Assembly: GCA_000380225.1 (NCBI GenBank)
Contig: KB904821.1
Location: 4,714,640 to 4,778,639, forward strand
Origin: a filamentous cyanobacterium ESFC-1
Lineage (GTDB): Bacteria; Cyanobacteriota; Cyanobacteriia; Cyanobacteriales; Spirulinaceae
Direction: 5' to 3'
DNA: 64,000 nucleotides
Below are positions 53,999-62,961 of the stretch, one piece after another (positions within the stretch are counted from its first letter, which is position 1; each line of letters begins with the position of its first letter). The position numbers and the translations under genes were made by a program. The notes under the pieces are model-generated. The model made no database searches. It saw nothing but the letters and a program-made list of their open reading frames with translations, and was not told the DNA's origin.

Positions 53999-54637
53999 AT
54001 GCACATTCCCGACGGTTTACTCCCCTCTAGTGTCTATATTTCGGGGTATGCCATAACAGGGGGAGTCACTTGGTATTCTTTGCGTCAAATCCGTAAAAAA
54101 AGTAACCCCCAAGCCGAAATCCCCCAAGCCTCTTTATTAACGGCGGCGTTTTTTGTGTCGTCTTTGATTCATATTCCCATTCCGCCAACCAGTATCCATT
54201 TTGTTTTAAATGGTTTGATGGGAATTGTTTTGGGTTATTATGCTTTTCCGGCGATTTTGATTGGTTTGTTTTTTCAAGCGGTCATGTTCGGTCACGGGGG
54301 CATCGCGGCTTTGGGGATGAATGCAGCGATGATGGGGATTCCGGCGTTGTTGGCTTCTTCTGTTTTTCGCTTCAGCAACCCGTTAGAGCGCAAGCAAAAG
54401 ACGTGGACGGGGATTTGCGCTTTTATTGCGGGATCGGGCGCGATCGCCCTGTCTGCCTCGATTTTTACCCTAGTGACTTTAGCTACCATCTCCGACAGTA
54501 TCGACGCGCAAGCCGAACGCACGATTACTTTATTGGCATTGGGAGGGTATGGCATCCAAGCCCTATTAGAAGGGATATTTACGGTGATGGTGGTGTCTTT
54601 CTTGGTACGAGTAAAGCCGGAGTTGTTGGATTGTTAG
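53999..54637 (+). CDS. cbiM: CbiM/NikM-type cobalt/nickel ECF transporter S component
   Basis: The 212-aa integral membrane protein begins MHIPDGLLP, the metal-ligating N-terminus of CbiM/NikM (the His after Met is essential for Co/Ni binding). Six to seven hydrophobic helices follow, including GHGGIAALGMNAAMMGIPAL. It would bind Co2+ or Ni2+ at the outer face. The usual CbiQ/NikQ and CbiO ATPase genes are absent downstream, where only repeats follow. The energising module must be elsewhere, or the cluster is partial. Confidence 0.93.
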   Translation: MHIPDGLLPSSVYISGYAITGGVTWYSLRQIRKKSNPQAEIPQASLLTAAFFVSSLIHIPIPPTSIHFVLNGLMGIVLGYYAFPAILIGLFFQAVMFGHGGIAALGMNAAMMGIPALLASSVFRFSNPLERKQKTWTGICAFIAGSGAIALSASIFTLVTLATISDSIDAQAERTITLLALGGYGIQALLEGIFTVMVVSFLVRVKPELLDC

Positions 54638-54702
54638 TCATTGGTCATTAGTCATTAGTCATTAGTCCTTGGTCATTTGTTGTTGGTTATTGGTTATTGG
54701 GC
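54636..54702. repeat. Heptamer run TCATTAG/TTATTGG with GGGGCGGGG palindrome
   Basis: TCATTAG-type units start inside the cbiM stop region and pass into TTATTGG units, then a GGGCGGGGAAACCCCGCCCC palindrome. Confidence 0.85.
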
Positions 54703-54751
54703 GGGGAAACCCCGCCCCTACACACCGATTGCCTACTGCCCAAAAAACTGA

Positions 54752-54880
54752 TGACTCTCCAGAAACTTAATTTACTTTTTCTCGGCTGAAACCTTAGTAT
54801 AGTCTGGCGTTGAGCCTTTTTATAGAGTCTACCCTCTAGCAAGAAGTTTCTGACCCCCTTTCTGGGGTAAAGTTCAACTC
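54752..54880 (+). repeat. Dispersed ~120-170 bp element, copy D
   Basis: Ends CCAGAAACTTA and AAGTTTCTG pair. The interior matches copy A closely. It is followed by GATTGCC heptamers and lies just past the stop of the minus-strand multi-receiver gene. Confidence 0.88.
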
Positions 54881-54918
54881 CCCCCCCGATTGCCGAGGAG
54901 CCGATTGCCGATTGCCCC

Positions 54919-56862
54919 TTAGAGGCTGATAACTGAAGATCGCCGTCTTTGCAAACGATAACGCTCGATGCGGTTGAGTACCCTGGCGATTAATTCTGGT
55001 TCGACGATGGGTTTTTGAATGTAGTCATCTGCCCCTGCCATAAAAACTTGTTGGACTAACTCGGTGTCTCGGTGGGCTGAAAGCATTAAAACTGGCAGTT
55101 CGCTCCATTGCAAATCGTTACGGACAACTTGACAGAGTTCGATGCCGTTGACTTCGGGCATAAAAATATCAAGCATGAGTAAGTCAGGTTGCGTTTGTTT
55201 GAGGGTTTGCCAGAATTGTTGGGGGTTATCGAGCAAAACCACGTTAAAGCCCCAAGGTTTGAGGACGGTGGCTAAATAATCGAGGAGTTGTGCGTCGTCA
55301 TCGACAATTAGTAGGGTGGCGGTGTGGGTTGCGGTTTGACGGAGGATGCGCTGCAAAGCCGTCATCACTTGGGCGGGGGAGACGGGTTTGTGGAGAAAGC
55401 CACAACCGCCGAGACGAGCGACTCTGACGCGATCGCGAAAGCTCTCTTTGGCTGTGAAGGCGATCGCGGGAATGGGATTTTGATGTTGTTGTAGTTCAGC
55501 GAGTAATTCAAACCCCGATTCGCTACTTTCGGGAAAGCTTAGGTCGAGTAAAATCGCATCTGGGCGATCGCGGGAGATGCAGGAACGAGCGAGGTCGGGA
55601 TTCGGGGCGAGATCGGCAGTCATTCCGGCAGTTTGGGCGGCGGTGGCGATCGCTTGAGCGAGAACTACATCATCATCGACAATCAGAATATGGGCTGAAA
55701 AGCTCGGTTTTGGTGATTCTAGGGGCGTGGGGGGCGTTGTAGGAACTGTTGCAGGTGAATCCGCGAGGATGCGCTGAAGGGCTTGTAGCGGGGCAGTGAG
55801 GTTGGTAATTTGAGGGCGATCGCGTTTGAGTTCTTTCTCAATAATCCGGGCTTGTTGCGAGGCATCCCTAAAGCCAAAACTCCCCAAAGACCCGGCGAGG
55901 GTGTGGGCTTCGTGGAGTGCGGCGTTGTGGAGGTCGGGGTTGAGGGTGTTTTGTTTGATGGCGGCGATCGCCTGTTCGATGGCTGCAAGGCGATCGCGAT
56001 ATTTCGAGCGATGTCGTTCCCAAATTGCCGCGATCGCGCTTGGAATTGCGGGTTTTTCGGGGGGAGGGGTCGTTTCTTGGAGACGATAACCCAAGCCGTA
56101 AACGGTTTTAATAACGTCGGGTGCGCCTGCTTTTTTGATTTTTTGGCGCAAACTTTTAATCTGAGTACGGACAGCCCCTTCTGTGGGAGGATCGTCAAAC
56201 GACCACAGGCGATCGAGCAGGGCGCTTTGACTAAAAATGCGGTTAGGATTGCGTAAAAATAGCTCTAGCAGTTCATATTCTTTGGCGGTGAGTTTGAGCA
56301 GTTTTTCGGCGTAGGTAACTTGGCAGCTTTTCGGGTCGAGTTGCAACTGACCCCAGGCGATCGCGTTGAGAATGCTGTCATTTCCCCGACGCAACAAAGC
56401 CCGAATCCGAGCGAGTAATTCCTCAAGGGCAAAGGGCTTGACGAGATAATCATCCGCCCCGGCATCCAATCCCGCGACTTTGTGGGCGTTGGAGTCTTGA
56501 GCCGTCATTAATAAAATGGGAGTGCGATCGCCTTGCTGACGGCGTTTGCGACAAAATTCTAAGCCCGTGAGCTTGGGAATCATCCAATCGAGCAAAATCA
56601 AATCGTAGGGGAAGGCTTCGGCTAAATCCCAAGCGGCTTGGCCGTCGCTGGCTCGTTCGATCAGGTAATGTTGGGGAGTGAGGCCAGCTTCGAGCCAAGC
56701 GGCAAAACCCTCATCATCTTCGACTAATAAAATTCTCAAGGGCAGTCCCTCAAGTAGAAAAAACTTGTAAGTTATGGAGTCTGTTGCTTTGAGTTTAGGC
56801 GATTTTGGGATTCGTCTCAATCCTCTGGCTTGAGTAGGAATTGATGTTATGACAACCGCCAA
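54919..56862 (-). CDS. Multi-domain response regulator (REC-wHTH-HPt-REC-REC)
   Basis: The 647-aa protein has a receiver (about 43-155, phospho-Asp92), an OmpR-type winged helix (about 165-262) ending TVYGLGYRL, an HPt domain with His320 in HTLAGS, and two further receivers with Asp440 and Asp565. The combination is a self-contained phosphorelay that ends in a DNA-binding domain. The first about 40 residues look non-native; a TTG at 56739 (LRILLVEDD) gives the usual regulator start. No kinase is adjacent. Confidence 0.9.
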   Translation of the reverse strand: MAVVITSIPTQARGLRRIPKSPKLKATDSITYKFFLLEGLPLRILLVEDDEGFAAWLEAGLTPQHYLIERASDGQAAWDLAEAFPYDLILLDWMIPKLTGLEFCRKRRQQGDRTPILLMTAQDSNAHKVAGLDAGADDYLVKPFALEELLARIRALLRRGNDSILNAIAWGQLQLDPKSCQVTYAEKLLKLTAKEYELLELFLRNPNRIFSQSALLDRLWSFDDPPTEGAVRTQIKSLRQKIKKAGAPDVIKTVYGLGYRLQETTPPPEKPAIPSAIAAIWERHRSKYRDRLAAIEQAIAAIKQNTLNPDLHNAALHEAHTLAGSLGSFGFRDASQQARIIEKELKRDRPQITNLTAPLQALQRILADSPATVPTTPPTPLESPKPSFSAHILIVDDDVVLAQAIATAAQTAGMTADLAPNPDLARSCISRDRPDAILLDLSFPESSESGFELLAELQQHQNPIPAIAFTAKESFRDRVRVARLGGCGFLHKPVSPAQVMTALQRILRQTATHTATLLIVDDDAQLLDYLATVLKPWGFNVVLLDNPQQFWQTLKQTQPDLLMLDIFMPEVNGIELCQVVRNDLQWSELPVLMLSAHRDTELVQQVFMAGADDYIQKPIVEPELIARVLNRIERYRLQRRRSSVISL

Positions 56863-56897
56863 AGCAATTAAGACACCCTATCCAACATCAGAAAATT

Positions 56898-56936
56898 AGC
56901 CCTTCTCCCGTGGGAGAGGGGTTGGGGTGAGGGCAA
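56898..56936. repeat. GCCCTCACCCC palindromic repeat (reverse orientation)
   Basis: CCCGTGGGAGAGGGGTTGGG plus GTGAGGGC, reverse of 14660-14702. Confidence 0.8.
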
Positions 56937-56980
56937 ATCCAATCCAGTCCTAACCCGAAGTGCTACTGTTATATGGAAAA

Positions 56981-57634
56981 TTAGCTCACTGTTTCTAGAT
57001 AATCCCAAAGCCGAGTCGCGGTGAAATCGTCAATCGTCCAAACTGCACCCGCGTCCGTGAGATTGTCGGGGCTGTGGGTGGAGGTAACGCCAATGGTGTA
57101 AATCCCTGCGGTTGCTGCGGATTTTACGCCAGAGGGGGAGTCTTCAAAGGCGATCGCGTTTTCGGGTTGAACTTGCAATTGGTCTAATGCGGCTTGATAC
57201 GGGGCAGGATCGGGCTTTCCGGCGGGCATATCTTCAGCTAAAACGACCAGAGGAAAGATTTTTTGCAAATCCAGGGCATTGAGCATAAATTCGGCGTTTT
57301 CACCGGGTGCATTGGTCACCACGGCTTGTTGGAGTTGCTGTTGTTGCGTCCAAGCCAAGATTTTGTCTAATCCGGGTAAACGCTGCAATTTTGCCCCCAT
57401 TTCCCGAAATCGCTTTTCTTTATCTTCTGCGATCGCTAATCCTTCTTCAAAGGGCAGTTGCGGCAAAATATCTTTGACAATCGCCGGATTCACTCGGCCC
57501 GAAATATGGCGGTCGTAAAATTCGCGATCGATAGTCATATCCACCGCTTCGAGGGCTTCTTGCCAGGTTTGGAAGTGGAGGGGGTCAGTGTTGGTTAACG
57601 TGCCGTCTAGGTCAAATAAAATCGCATTCAGCAT
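56981..57634 (-). CDS. HAD-superfamily phosphatase / beta-phosphoglucomutase-like
   Basis: The 217-aa enzyme has the HAD motifs DLDGTLTNTD (nucleophile Asp), VTNAP (motif II), the Lys in AGKPDPAPY (motif III) and FEDSPSGVKSA (motif IV). The helical cap after motif I fits the beta-phosphoglucomutase/phosphatase subclass. It acts on a small phosphorylated metabolite in the cytosol; substrate unknown. It is divergent from the gene at 57760. Confidence 0.9.
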   Translation of the reverse strand: MLNAILFDLDGTLTNTDPLHFQTWQEALEAVDMTIDREFYDRHISGRVNPAIVKDILPQLPFEEGLAIAEDKEKRFREMGAKLQRLPGLDKILAWTQQQQLQQAVVTNAPGENAEFMLNALDLQKIFPLVVLAEDMPAGKPDPAPYQAALDQLQVQPENAIAFEDSPSGVKSAATAGIYTIGVTSTHSPDNLTDAGAVWTIDDFTATRLWDYLETVS

Positions 57635-57759
57635 GAATTGGTGGGGGGTCTAGAAACAAAACTTTAGAGTTTAAACAAATATAGGGCTAAATGCGATCGC
57701 AAAATCCTCACATTCTTTAGTTACTGTTTGTATATTCTCTCCGATGAGCGACGTTGACC

Positions 57760-58371
57760 ATGTTTGCAACCACTCAAACTCCTAAATGTTATTCGAGGGT
57801 CGTCCTCAACTCAACTCGGCAACCCGAAGCTGATACTTCGCCTTTAGATTCTAACGAGTCCTCTACAACGAAGCAATCATCTTTGGGATTAGAGAATCAA
57901 CACAATTTACAACAGCATGGCTACAATTCGGTGACCTCTTTTCCTGTGGATGAGTCTTATGTTGAATTAGCTGTGTCTGTTTACCAAAGTCAAGATATTA
58001 CTGCTCTCCAAGCCTTAAAAGATTTTTTAACGGTTTTGGCCAATCCGATTTCGATTGAAAAAGTTTTACTCAAAGCTATTTATGGTTTAGCCGAAAATGA
58101 TCCTCATGCTTGTCGCTGGTTATTAAGTGACCCCAGTTACCTGATGCCAGAACTCGATATTCTTGAGTTTACCCATCGACTTGCCTTGTTTATTTTGGAA
58201 GACAAAAATATTCATTTAGACGTAATCTCTCAACTTAATCAATCCCATAGATTCGGTAACTTACCCCAAGAAAATAAACTTTGGCAAGAAATTTTAACTT
58301 GTGCTTTAGATTGGTCTTCTTGTCCAGGCGATCGCTTCCTTTTAGAAGCAATTTTAAACTCAGTTTACTAA
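57760..58371 (+). CDS. Conserved hypothetical protein
   Basis: About 203 aa from the ATG at 57760. The first 70 residues are Ser/Thr/Asn-rich and probably disordered. The rest is helical, with a C-terminal motif CPGDRFLLEAILNSVY. No family recognised. It is the first of three same-strand genes with short spacing (a degenerate receiver and a zinc-ribbon protein follow), suggesting an operon. An upstream TTG at 57754 is an alternative start. Confidence 0.72.
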   Translation: MFATTQTPKCYSRVVLNSTRQPEADTSPLDSNESSTTKQSSLGLENQHNLQQHGYNSVTSFPVDESYVELAVSVYQSQDITALQALKDFLTVLANPISIEKVLLKAIYGLAENDPHACRWLLSDPSYLMPELDILEFTHRLALFILEDKNIHLDVISQLNQSHRFGNLPQENKLWQEILTCALDWSSCPGDRFLLEAILNSVY

Positions 58372-58416
58372 TTTCGCGACCGCTTTTTGGATTAACTTTT
58401 TTTGAGATTTAGAAAA

Positions 58417-58809
58417 ATGTTTACTGTACTTTTAATCGAAAATGATAACTTAGTCGCTGCTTATATCCAGGGTTTTTTGAAAGCCAGAAAGATTAACTTG
58501 GTTGAAACCATGGATGTCTGGCTGGGTTCTCGACTGGCAAGAGAACTAGAACCCGATTTGATTGTCGTTCATTTAGAATTTCAACCGCTTGAAATCTACA
58601 CTTTGATTAAAAAACTCAAACAAAGTTCAATCTCTAACCCCATCCCCATCATTTTTATTGGGGCCCAAACCGATAGCGAAAGCAAGAAAATAGCTCTAGA
58701 ACTCGGTGCAGATACAGCTTTAACAACCCCGCTTAAAAGCAGTTTCCTCAAGACTGTTATCGACCACTACTTATCACCCAATTTACAACCCAATCGTTGT
58801 CCCGCTTAG
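58417..58809 (+). CDS. Degenerate receiver-domain protein (pseudo-receiver)
   Basis: About 130 aa from the ATG at 58417. It follows the receiver fold throughout: LLIENDNL (acidic pocket), PDLIVVHLEFQ and TALTTPL. The phospho-acceptor Asp is replaced by His52 and the conserved Lys of KPF by Thr, so it cannot be phosphorylated in the normal way. It likely acts as a protein-interaction or signal-binding module. It lies in a three-gene row with an unknown and a zinc-ribbon protein. Confidence 0.82.
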   Translation: MFTVLLIENDNLVAAYIQGFLKARKINLVETMDVWLGSRLARELEPDLIVVHLEFQPLEIYTLIKKLKQSSISNPIPIIFIGAQTDSESKKIALELGADTALTTPLKSSFLKTVIDHYLSPNLQPNRCPA

Positions 58810-58853
58810 TCCCGATTTTTCTGATTAAAATCAATTTTAGGGAGGAACTCCTC

Positions 58854-59084
58854 ATGTCTACTCACACTTGCCCTTGCTGTTCTCATCCTTTATTACGTCA
58901 TATTCGCGCTCACAGAATTTCGTGGTATTGCTGCCATTGTCATCAGTATATGCCCAACTTACAACTCGAACTCGAACTCAATAATATTACTTCTTTAGAT
59001 GTTAATATCAGCCGTCGTTTACCGGGATTACCGGTAACACAAACCGCTAAAGTCGAACGTCGGGCTGTCAAAGAAACAGCTTAA
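58854..59084 (+). CDS. Small zinc-ribbon protein
   Basis: The 76-aa protein starts MSTHTCPCCSHPLLRHIRAH and has a second cluster, WYCCHCHQYMP, giving four or more Cys in two CxxC-like pairs, which can bind one zinc. The C-terminus is Leu/Asn-rich then basic. The ATG is preceded by GGGAGG about 8 bp upstream. It ends the small operon with the pseudo-receiver. Function unknown; nucleic-acid or protein binding is inference. Confidence 0.75.
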   Translation: MSTHTCPCCSHPLLRHIRAHRISWYCCHCHQYMPNLQLELELNNITSLDVNISRRLPGLPVTQTAKVERRAVKETA

Positions 59085-59196
59085 TTCAGCAAAAATTGGT
59101 TATCCATCATCAGTTCTTGATTTCGGTCTTTTGTGTCGAAAATGTCAGAATCAGGAATAATTGAAAATGAATGAGGCATGACGGATAATCACAACC

Positions 59197-60321
59197 ATGA
59201 CGCAATATTTTGCCACCGTTGCACGGGGTTTAGAAGCGATCGCAGCCCAAGAGTTAGAACAATTAGGGGCTACCGAGATTCAAACGCAATTTACCGGAGT
59301 CCAGTTTAAAGGCGATCGCGCTTTATTGTATCGCGTCAACCTCTGGGCAAGAACCATTTTTCGCGTTTTGATGCCCATTGCTGAAATTCCGGCAGGAAAC
59401 GCCCAACAACTCTACAACGGGACGAGAGACATTGCTTGGGACGATTATCTCAGCCCCAACGAAACCTTAGCGGTAAACTGTACGGGCAGCAATCGCCAAC
59501 TCAACCACAGCCATTTTACCGCCCTGCAAATCAAAAACGCGATCGTAGACCAACAGCGCGATCGCGTCGGGAAACGTTCGAGTGTAGACACCCGCGATCC
59601 CGATCTCATCATCAACGCCCACATTTACAAAAACACCTGTACCCTTAGCCTCGATAGCTCAGGAACCAGCTTACACCGTCGCGGCTACCGTCCGGCGATG
59701 GGACTCGCCCCCCTCAAAGAAAGCCTGGCCGCTGCCCTTCTGGATATGACTCAGTGGCGATCTGAGTTGCCCTTGTTTGACCCTCTGTGCGGTTCGGGTA
59801 CAATTCCCATCGAAGCCGGGTTAAAAGCCCTCAACATTGCCCCCGGATTATTTCGCGATCGCTTCGCTTTTGAGGGCTGGCCAGACTTTGACAAAGAATT
59901 ATGGCGAAATACCCTCGAAGCGGCTCAAGATAGCCAAATCGGGGAATTTCCGGCGTTTATTGGCGGTAGCGATCGCGACCCCGAAATCCTCTCTCAAGCC
60001 GAAATTAACGCCAAAAATTGCGGTTTGCGCGATCGCCTCCAATTTAGCGTAACCGAACTCGCAGACGTACAGCCCCCCAGTCCTTCCGGGATTATTTTGT
60101 GCAATCCTCCCTATGGCAAGCGCGTCGGAGAAGTCAAAAAATTAGAAGGACTGTATAAACTTCTAGGGGATATTTTTAAACAGCGTTTTAAAGGCTGGAC
60201 TGCCTATATTCTCACCGGAAATAAAGAACTCTCCAAGAAAGTAGGACTACGGGCTTCTCAGCGCCTTCCCGTGTACAACGGCACAATTCCCTGTACCCTG
60301 CTCAAATATGAATTATACTAA
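59197..60321 (+). CDS. THUMP-domain class I methyltransferase, RlmL-like
   Basis: The 374-aa protein has an N-terminal ferredoxin-like/THUMP RNA-binding region (1-160) and a SAM-dependent methyltransferase domain with FDPLCGSGTIPIEAG (SAM binding) and LCNPPYGKRVG (the NPPY catalytic motif for N2-methylation of guanine). This matches the N-terminal RlmL module that modifies G2445 in 23S rRNA. It lacks the C-terminal RlmK part of the E. coli fusion. It is transcribed alone. Confidence 0.92.
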   Translation: MTQYFATVARGLEAIAAQELEQLGATEIQTQFTGVQFKGDRALLYRVNLWARTIFRVLMPIAEIPAGNAQQLYNGTRDIAWDDYLSPNETLAVNCTGSNRQLNHSHFTALQIKNAIVDQQRDRVGKRSSVDTRDPDLIINAHIYKNTCTLSLDSSGTSLHRRGYRPAMGLAPLKESLAAALLDMTQWRSELPLFDPLCGSGTIPIEAGLKALNIAPGLFRDRFAFEGWPDFDKELWRNTLEAAQDSQIGEFPAFIGGSDRDPEILSQAEINAKNCGLRDRLQFSVTELADVQPPSPSGIILCNPPYGKRVGEVKKLEGLYKLLGDIFKQRFKGWTAYILTGNKELSKKVGLRASQRLPVYNGTIPCTLLKYELY

Positions 60322-60426
60322 CGCGAAACTTGATGAAACGCGATCGCGTCGTTTGTATTAAACCGTTTGTCGTAAGCCCTTCAGGGCTTGCCCATTAATC
60401 GATTACAAATACGCTTATTCACCCCC

Positions 60427-61638
60427 ATGAAACTGCTATCTTCCCGCTTAATTCTACTCCTCACCCTGAGCCTTTTTAGCATTGGTATTACTTCCCCCCT
60501 AGCCGCCCAAGAAAGCGAAAGCGAAACCCCAGAAACCCTCGAAGAACCCCTCGAAATTCGCGAAAGCGATCCCCTATTTCCCCTCGAAAATCCCGAACGT
60601 CCCCTCACCGATTCCGAAGCCGAAACCCTAGAAGCCATTGTAGACGAACTCAACACCCAAGCCACCGCCGAATTAAACGCCGAAAACCCCAATACCGCCT
60701 TTCGTATTTGGTATCGAGAACTGCGCTTAAGACGTTCTTTAGGCTTACAAGCAGAAATCGAAGCATTAGGACGAGTGGGGCAAATTGCCTGGAATCAAAG
60801 CCGCACTCCTGACGTTAAAATTATCAACGAAAGATTAAATGAAATTAATCGCGAAATCACCGAACAAAACCTCGACCAAAACCAAGAACTCCTCAGCAGT
60901 TTAGCCCAAGCCTATCAACAAATTCGCGCTGCTGATAAAGCCGCCTCCCTTTACGAAAAAATTCTCGACAACGCCAGAGAAAATAACGACGAACGCACCG
61001 CAGAACAAGCCCTCATTGCATTAGGAGAATTATATCTGGCTTGGTTTCGCTATCCCGAAGCCGCCGCAGTTTATACCGAATTGTTGGAGTTGGTGCGATC
61101 GCAATATGACGACTTCAACGTTATGCAATACCTCGAAGAATTGGCGTATATTTACGACCAACTCGAACAACCCGAAGATGCAATTAATATTAAACAGCAA
61201 CTTTTAGCCAGTTATCTCAAAAAACAAGATACCGCCCAAATCCTCGCCACTCAAATTTCCCTCGCACAAGATTACGCTATTCTGGATCAACCCAACGAAG
61301 CCATTACTTTATACGAACAAAGCTTTACCTTAGCCTGGGCTGAACGTCAGATGGGATATGCCAGCGAAGCCCTACAAAACCAAGCCCAACTCTACGAAAG
61401 TTACGAACAACTGAATGATGCTTTAACGGTGTACGCAGAACAAGTCAAAGTCCAAGAAACTGCATCAGATTTTTATGGTTTGATGAATACCTACGATCGC
61501 ATGGGTAAAATTCATCTCCAACAGCAAAACTACGATCGAGCTTTAGCTTTCTTTGAAGCCGGATTAGATATTGCCGAATCTCTCGGTTATCGCGAGGCTT
61601 ATTTCAACGCTCAAATTAGACGCGCAACGAACAATTAA
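60427..61638 (+). CDS. Exported TPR-repeat protein
   Basis: About 403 aa from the ATG at 60427. A signal peptide (about 1-28, ending SPLAAQ) precedes an acidic Ser/Glu/Pro segment and a helical region of about eight TPR units (such as AEQALIALGELYLAWFRYPE and YDRALAFFEAGLDIAESLGY). It is probably periplasmic, mediating protein interactions. An upstream TTG at 60388 would add a non-native N-terminus. A hairpin (AAGCCCT/AGGGCTT) lies at 60373-60388. Heptamers begin at the stop codon. Confidence 0.82.
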   Translation: MKLLSSRLILLLTLSLFSIGITSPLAAQESESETPETLEEPLEIRESDPLFPLENPERPLTDSEAETLEAIVDELNTQATAELNAENPNTAFRIWYRELRLRRSLGLQAEIEALGRVGQIAWNQSRTPDVKIINERLNEINREITEQNLDQNQELLSSLAQAYQQIRAADKAASLYEKILDNARENNDERTAEQALIALGELYLAWFRYPEAAAVYTELLELVRSQYDDFNVMQYLEELAYIYDQLEQPEDAINIKQQLLASYLKKQDTAQILATQISLAQDYAILDQPNEAITLYEQSFTLAWAERQMGYASEALQNQAQLYESYEQLNDALTVYAEQVKVQETASDFYGLMNTYDRMGKIHLQQQNYDRALAFFEAGLDIAESLGYREAYFNAQIRRATNN

Positions 61639-61830
61639 CAATGTACAATTAACAATGTACAATTAACAATGTACAATTAACAATGTACAATTAACAATGA
61701 ACAATTAACAATTAACAATTAACAATTAACAATGTACAATTAACAACGAACAATTAACAATGTACAATTAACAATGTACAATTAACAATGTACAATTAAC
61801 AATGTACAATTAACAATGTACAATTAACAA
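61636..61830. repeat. Tandem CAATTAA/CAATGTA array
   Basis: Heptamers CAATTAA and CAATGTA alternate to give a 14-bp super-period. The array starts inside the last codons of the TPR gene. Confidence 0.95.
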
Positions 61831-61845
61831 TTTTAGTTTATACCA

Positions 61846-61943
61846 ACAACCAATAACCAACAACCAACAACCAACAACCAATAACCAACAACCAACAACC
61901 AATAACCAACAACCAACAACCAACAACCAACAACCAATAACTA
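61846..61943. repeat. Heptamer array CCAACAA/CCAATAA
   Basis: About 14 units adjoin the previous array and run to the 3' end of the universal stress protein gene. Confidence 0.95.
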
Positions 61944-61946
61944 ACA

Positions 61947-62474
61947 TCACTGGACAATCAAAACCGAACAATGGGCATGATGTAAAACATAATTGCTAAT
62001 ACTGCCCAAGAGTAACTCTTGTATGCCAGAATAGCCGCGACGACCCACAACAATTAAATCTGCCCCCCAGGTTTTAGCATAAGCACAAATGCGGACACCG
62101 GGTTCGCCAATATGATAATTAAACTCGGCTGAAATACCGCGATCGCAAGCTTCGGTATAAAGAGTATGCAGCCAAGTCAGTGCTTCTTCTATGGCTTGAG
62201 TTGCTAACTTCTGCGATTGGTCGATAATATCTTGGGAATAAGTACCGCCATAAATATCAACGCGACTGGTCATAATTTGATGATTCGTCCAAGATATTTG
62301 TTGGGGTAAACAAGTAAAAATCATCAACTGACTGTTATGATGCTCGGCAAACGCGATCGCCTGTTCTAATGCCTGGGGATGTCGATCGTTAGGATCGAGG
62401 GCTACTAAGACCTTAGCAAAACCAGAAGAAGCTTCTTGAGTTGCAGAAGTGGGGGGAGATTGAGGATTATTCAT
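61947..62474 (-). CDS. Universal stress protein family
   Basis: About 175 aa from the ATG at 62474. The UspA fold is clear: KVLVALDPNDRHPQALEQAI at the N-terminus and the ATP-binding motif VGRRGYSGIQELLLGSISNY followed by CSVLIVQ. Such proteins bind ATP and support stress survival. An in-frame extension to 62534 adds about 20 residues unlike the family. It is transcribed alone. Confidence 0.9.
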   Translation of the reverse strand: MNNPQSPPTSATQEASSGFAKVLVALDPNDRHPQALEQAIAFAEHHNSQLMIFTCLPQQISWTNHQIMTSRVDIYGGTYSQDIIDQSQKLATQAIEEALTWLHTLYTEACDRGISAEFNYHIGEPGVRICAYAKTWGADLIVVGRRGYSGIQELLLGSISNYVLHHAHCSVLIVQ

Positions 62475-62639
62475 AACAATATCAGTCCACATCAAATATT
62501 TTTTAAAACAGAAACTCAGCCCGCCTATCATCATTAATTTTGCCGATCGCCTTTAGCATCAGATTGAGGCAGTCTGCGAGTCTTATGTTATTAGCTTTAC
62601 ACGGGTTTTCCTGATGCTGTTCAGTTGTTAGAAAAAATT

Positions 62640-62815
62640 AACCTTAAAAATAAGCCCTTCTCGGAGTGGGAGAGGGATTTGGGGTAAACGATGGGCGCAT
62701 CCTTTGTCTGATATTCGGTACAAATGACCAATAACCATTCGCGACAAGTTAAGGTTGTGTGCCTATTGTCAAGTATTTGTAAGTGTGTAGGGGCGGGGTT
62801 TCCCCGTCCAAGTTT
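62640..62815. repeat. Mosaic of short dispersed repeats
   Basis: A degraded GCCCTTCTC...GGGAGAGGG repeat (62655-62690) and GTAGGGGCGGGGTTTCCCCG (62788-62807) lie in the gap 62475-62961. I see no gene there. Confidence 0.7.
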
Positions 62816-62961
62816 GCGTTATTGGGCGCGACTACGGCATCAAATTGTCATCTCCCAAAAGTTGACATTGGATGAGGAGACCTCACCCCTACACAGGTTT
62901 AGGACTCTCTTGACATGAAGATTTTGGGCTTAACTTGTCACAAACAACCAATGACGAATAA

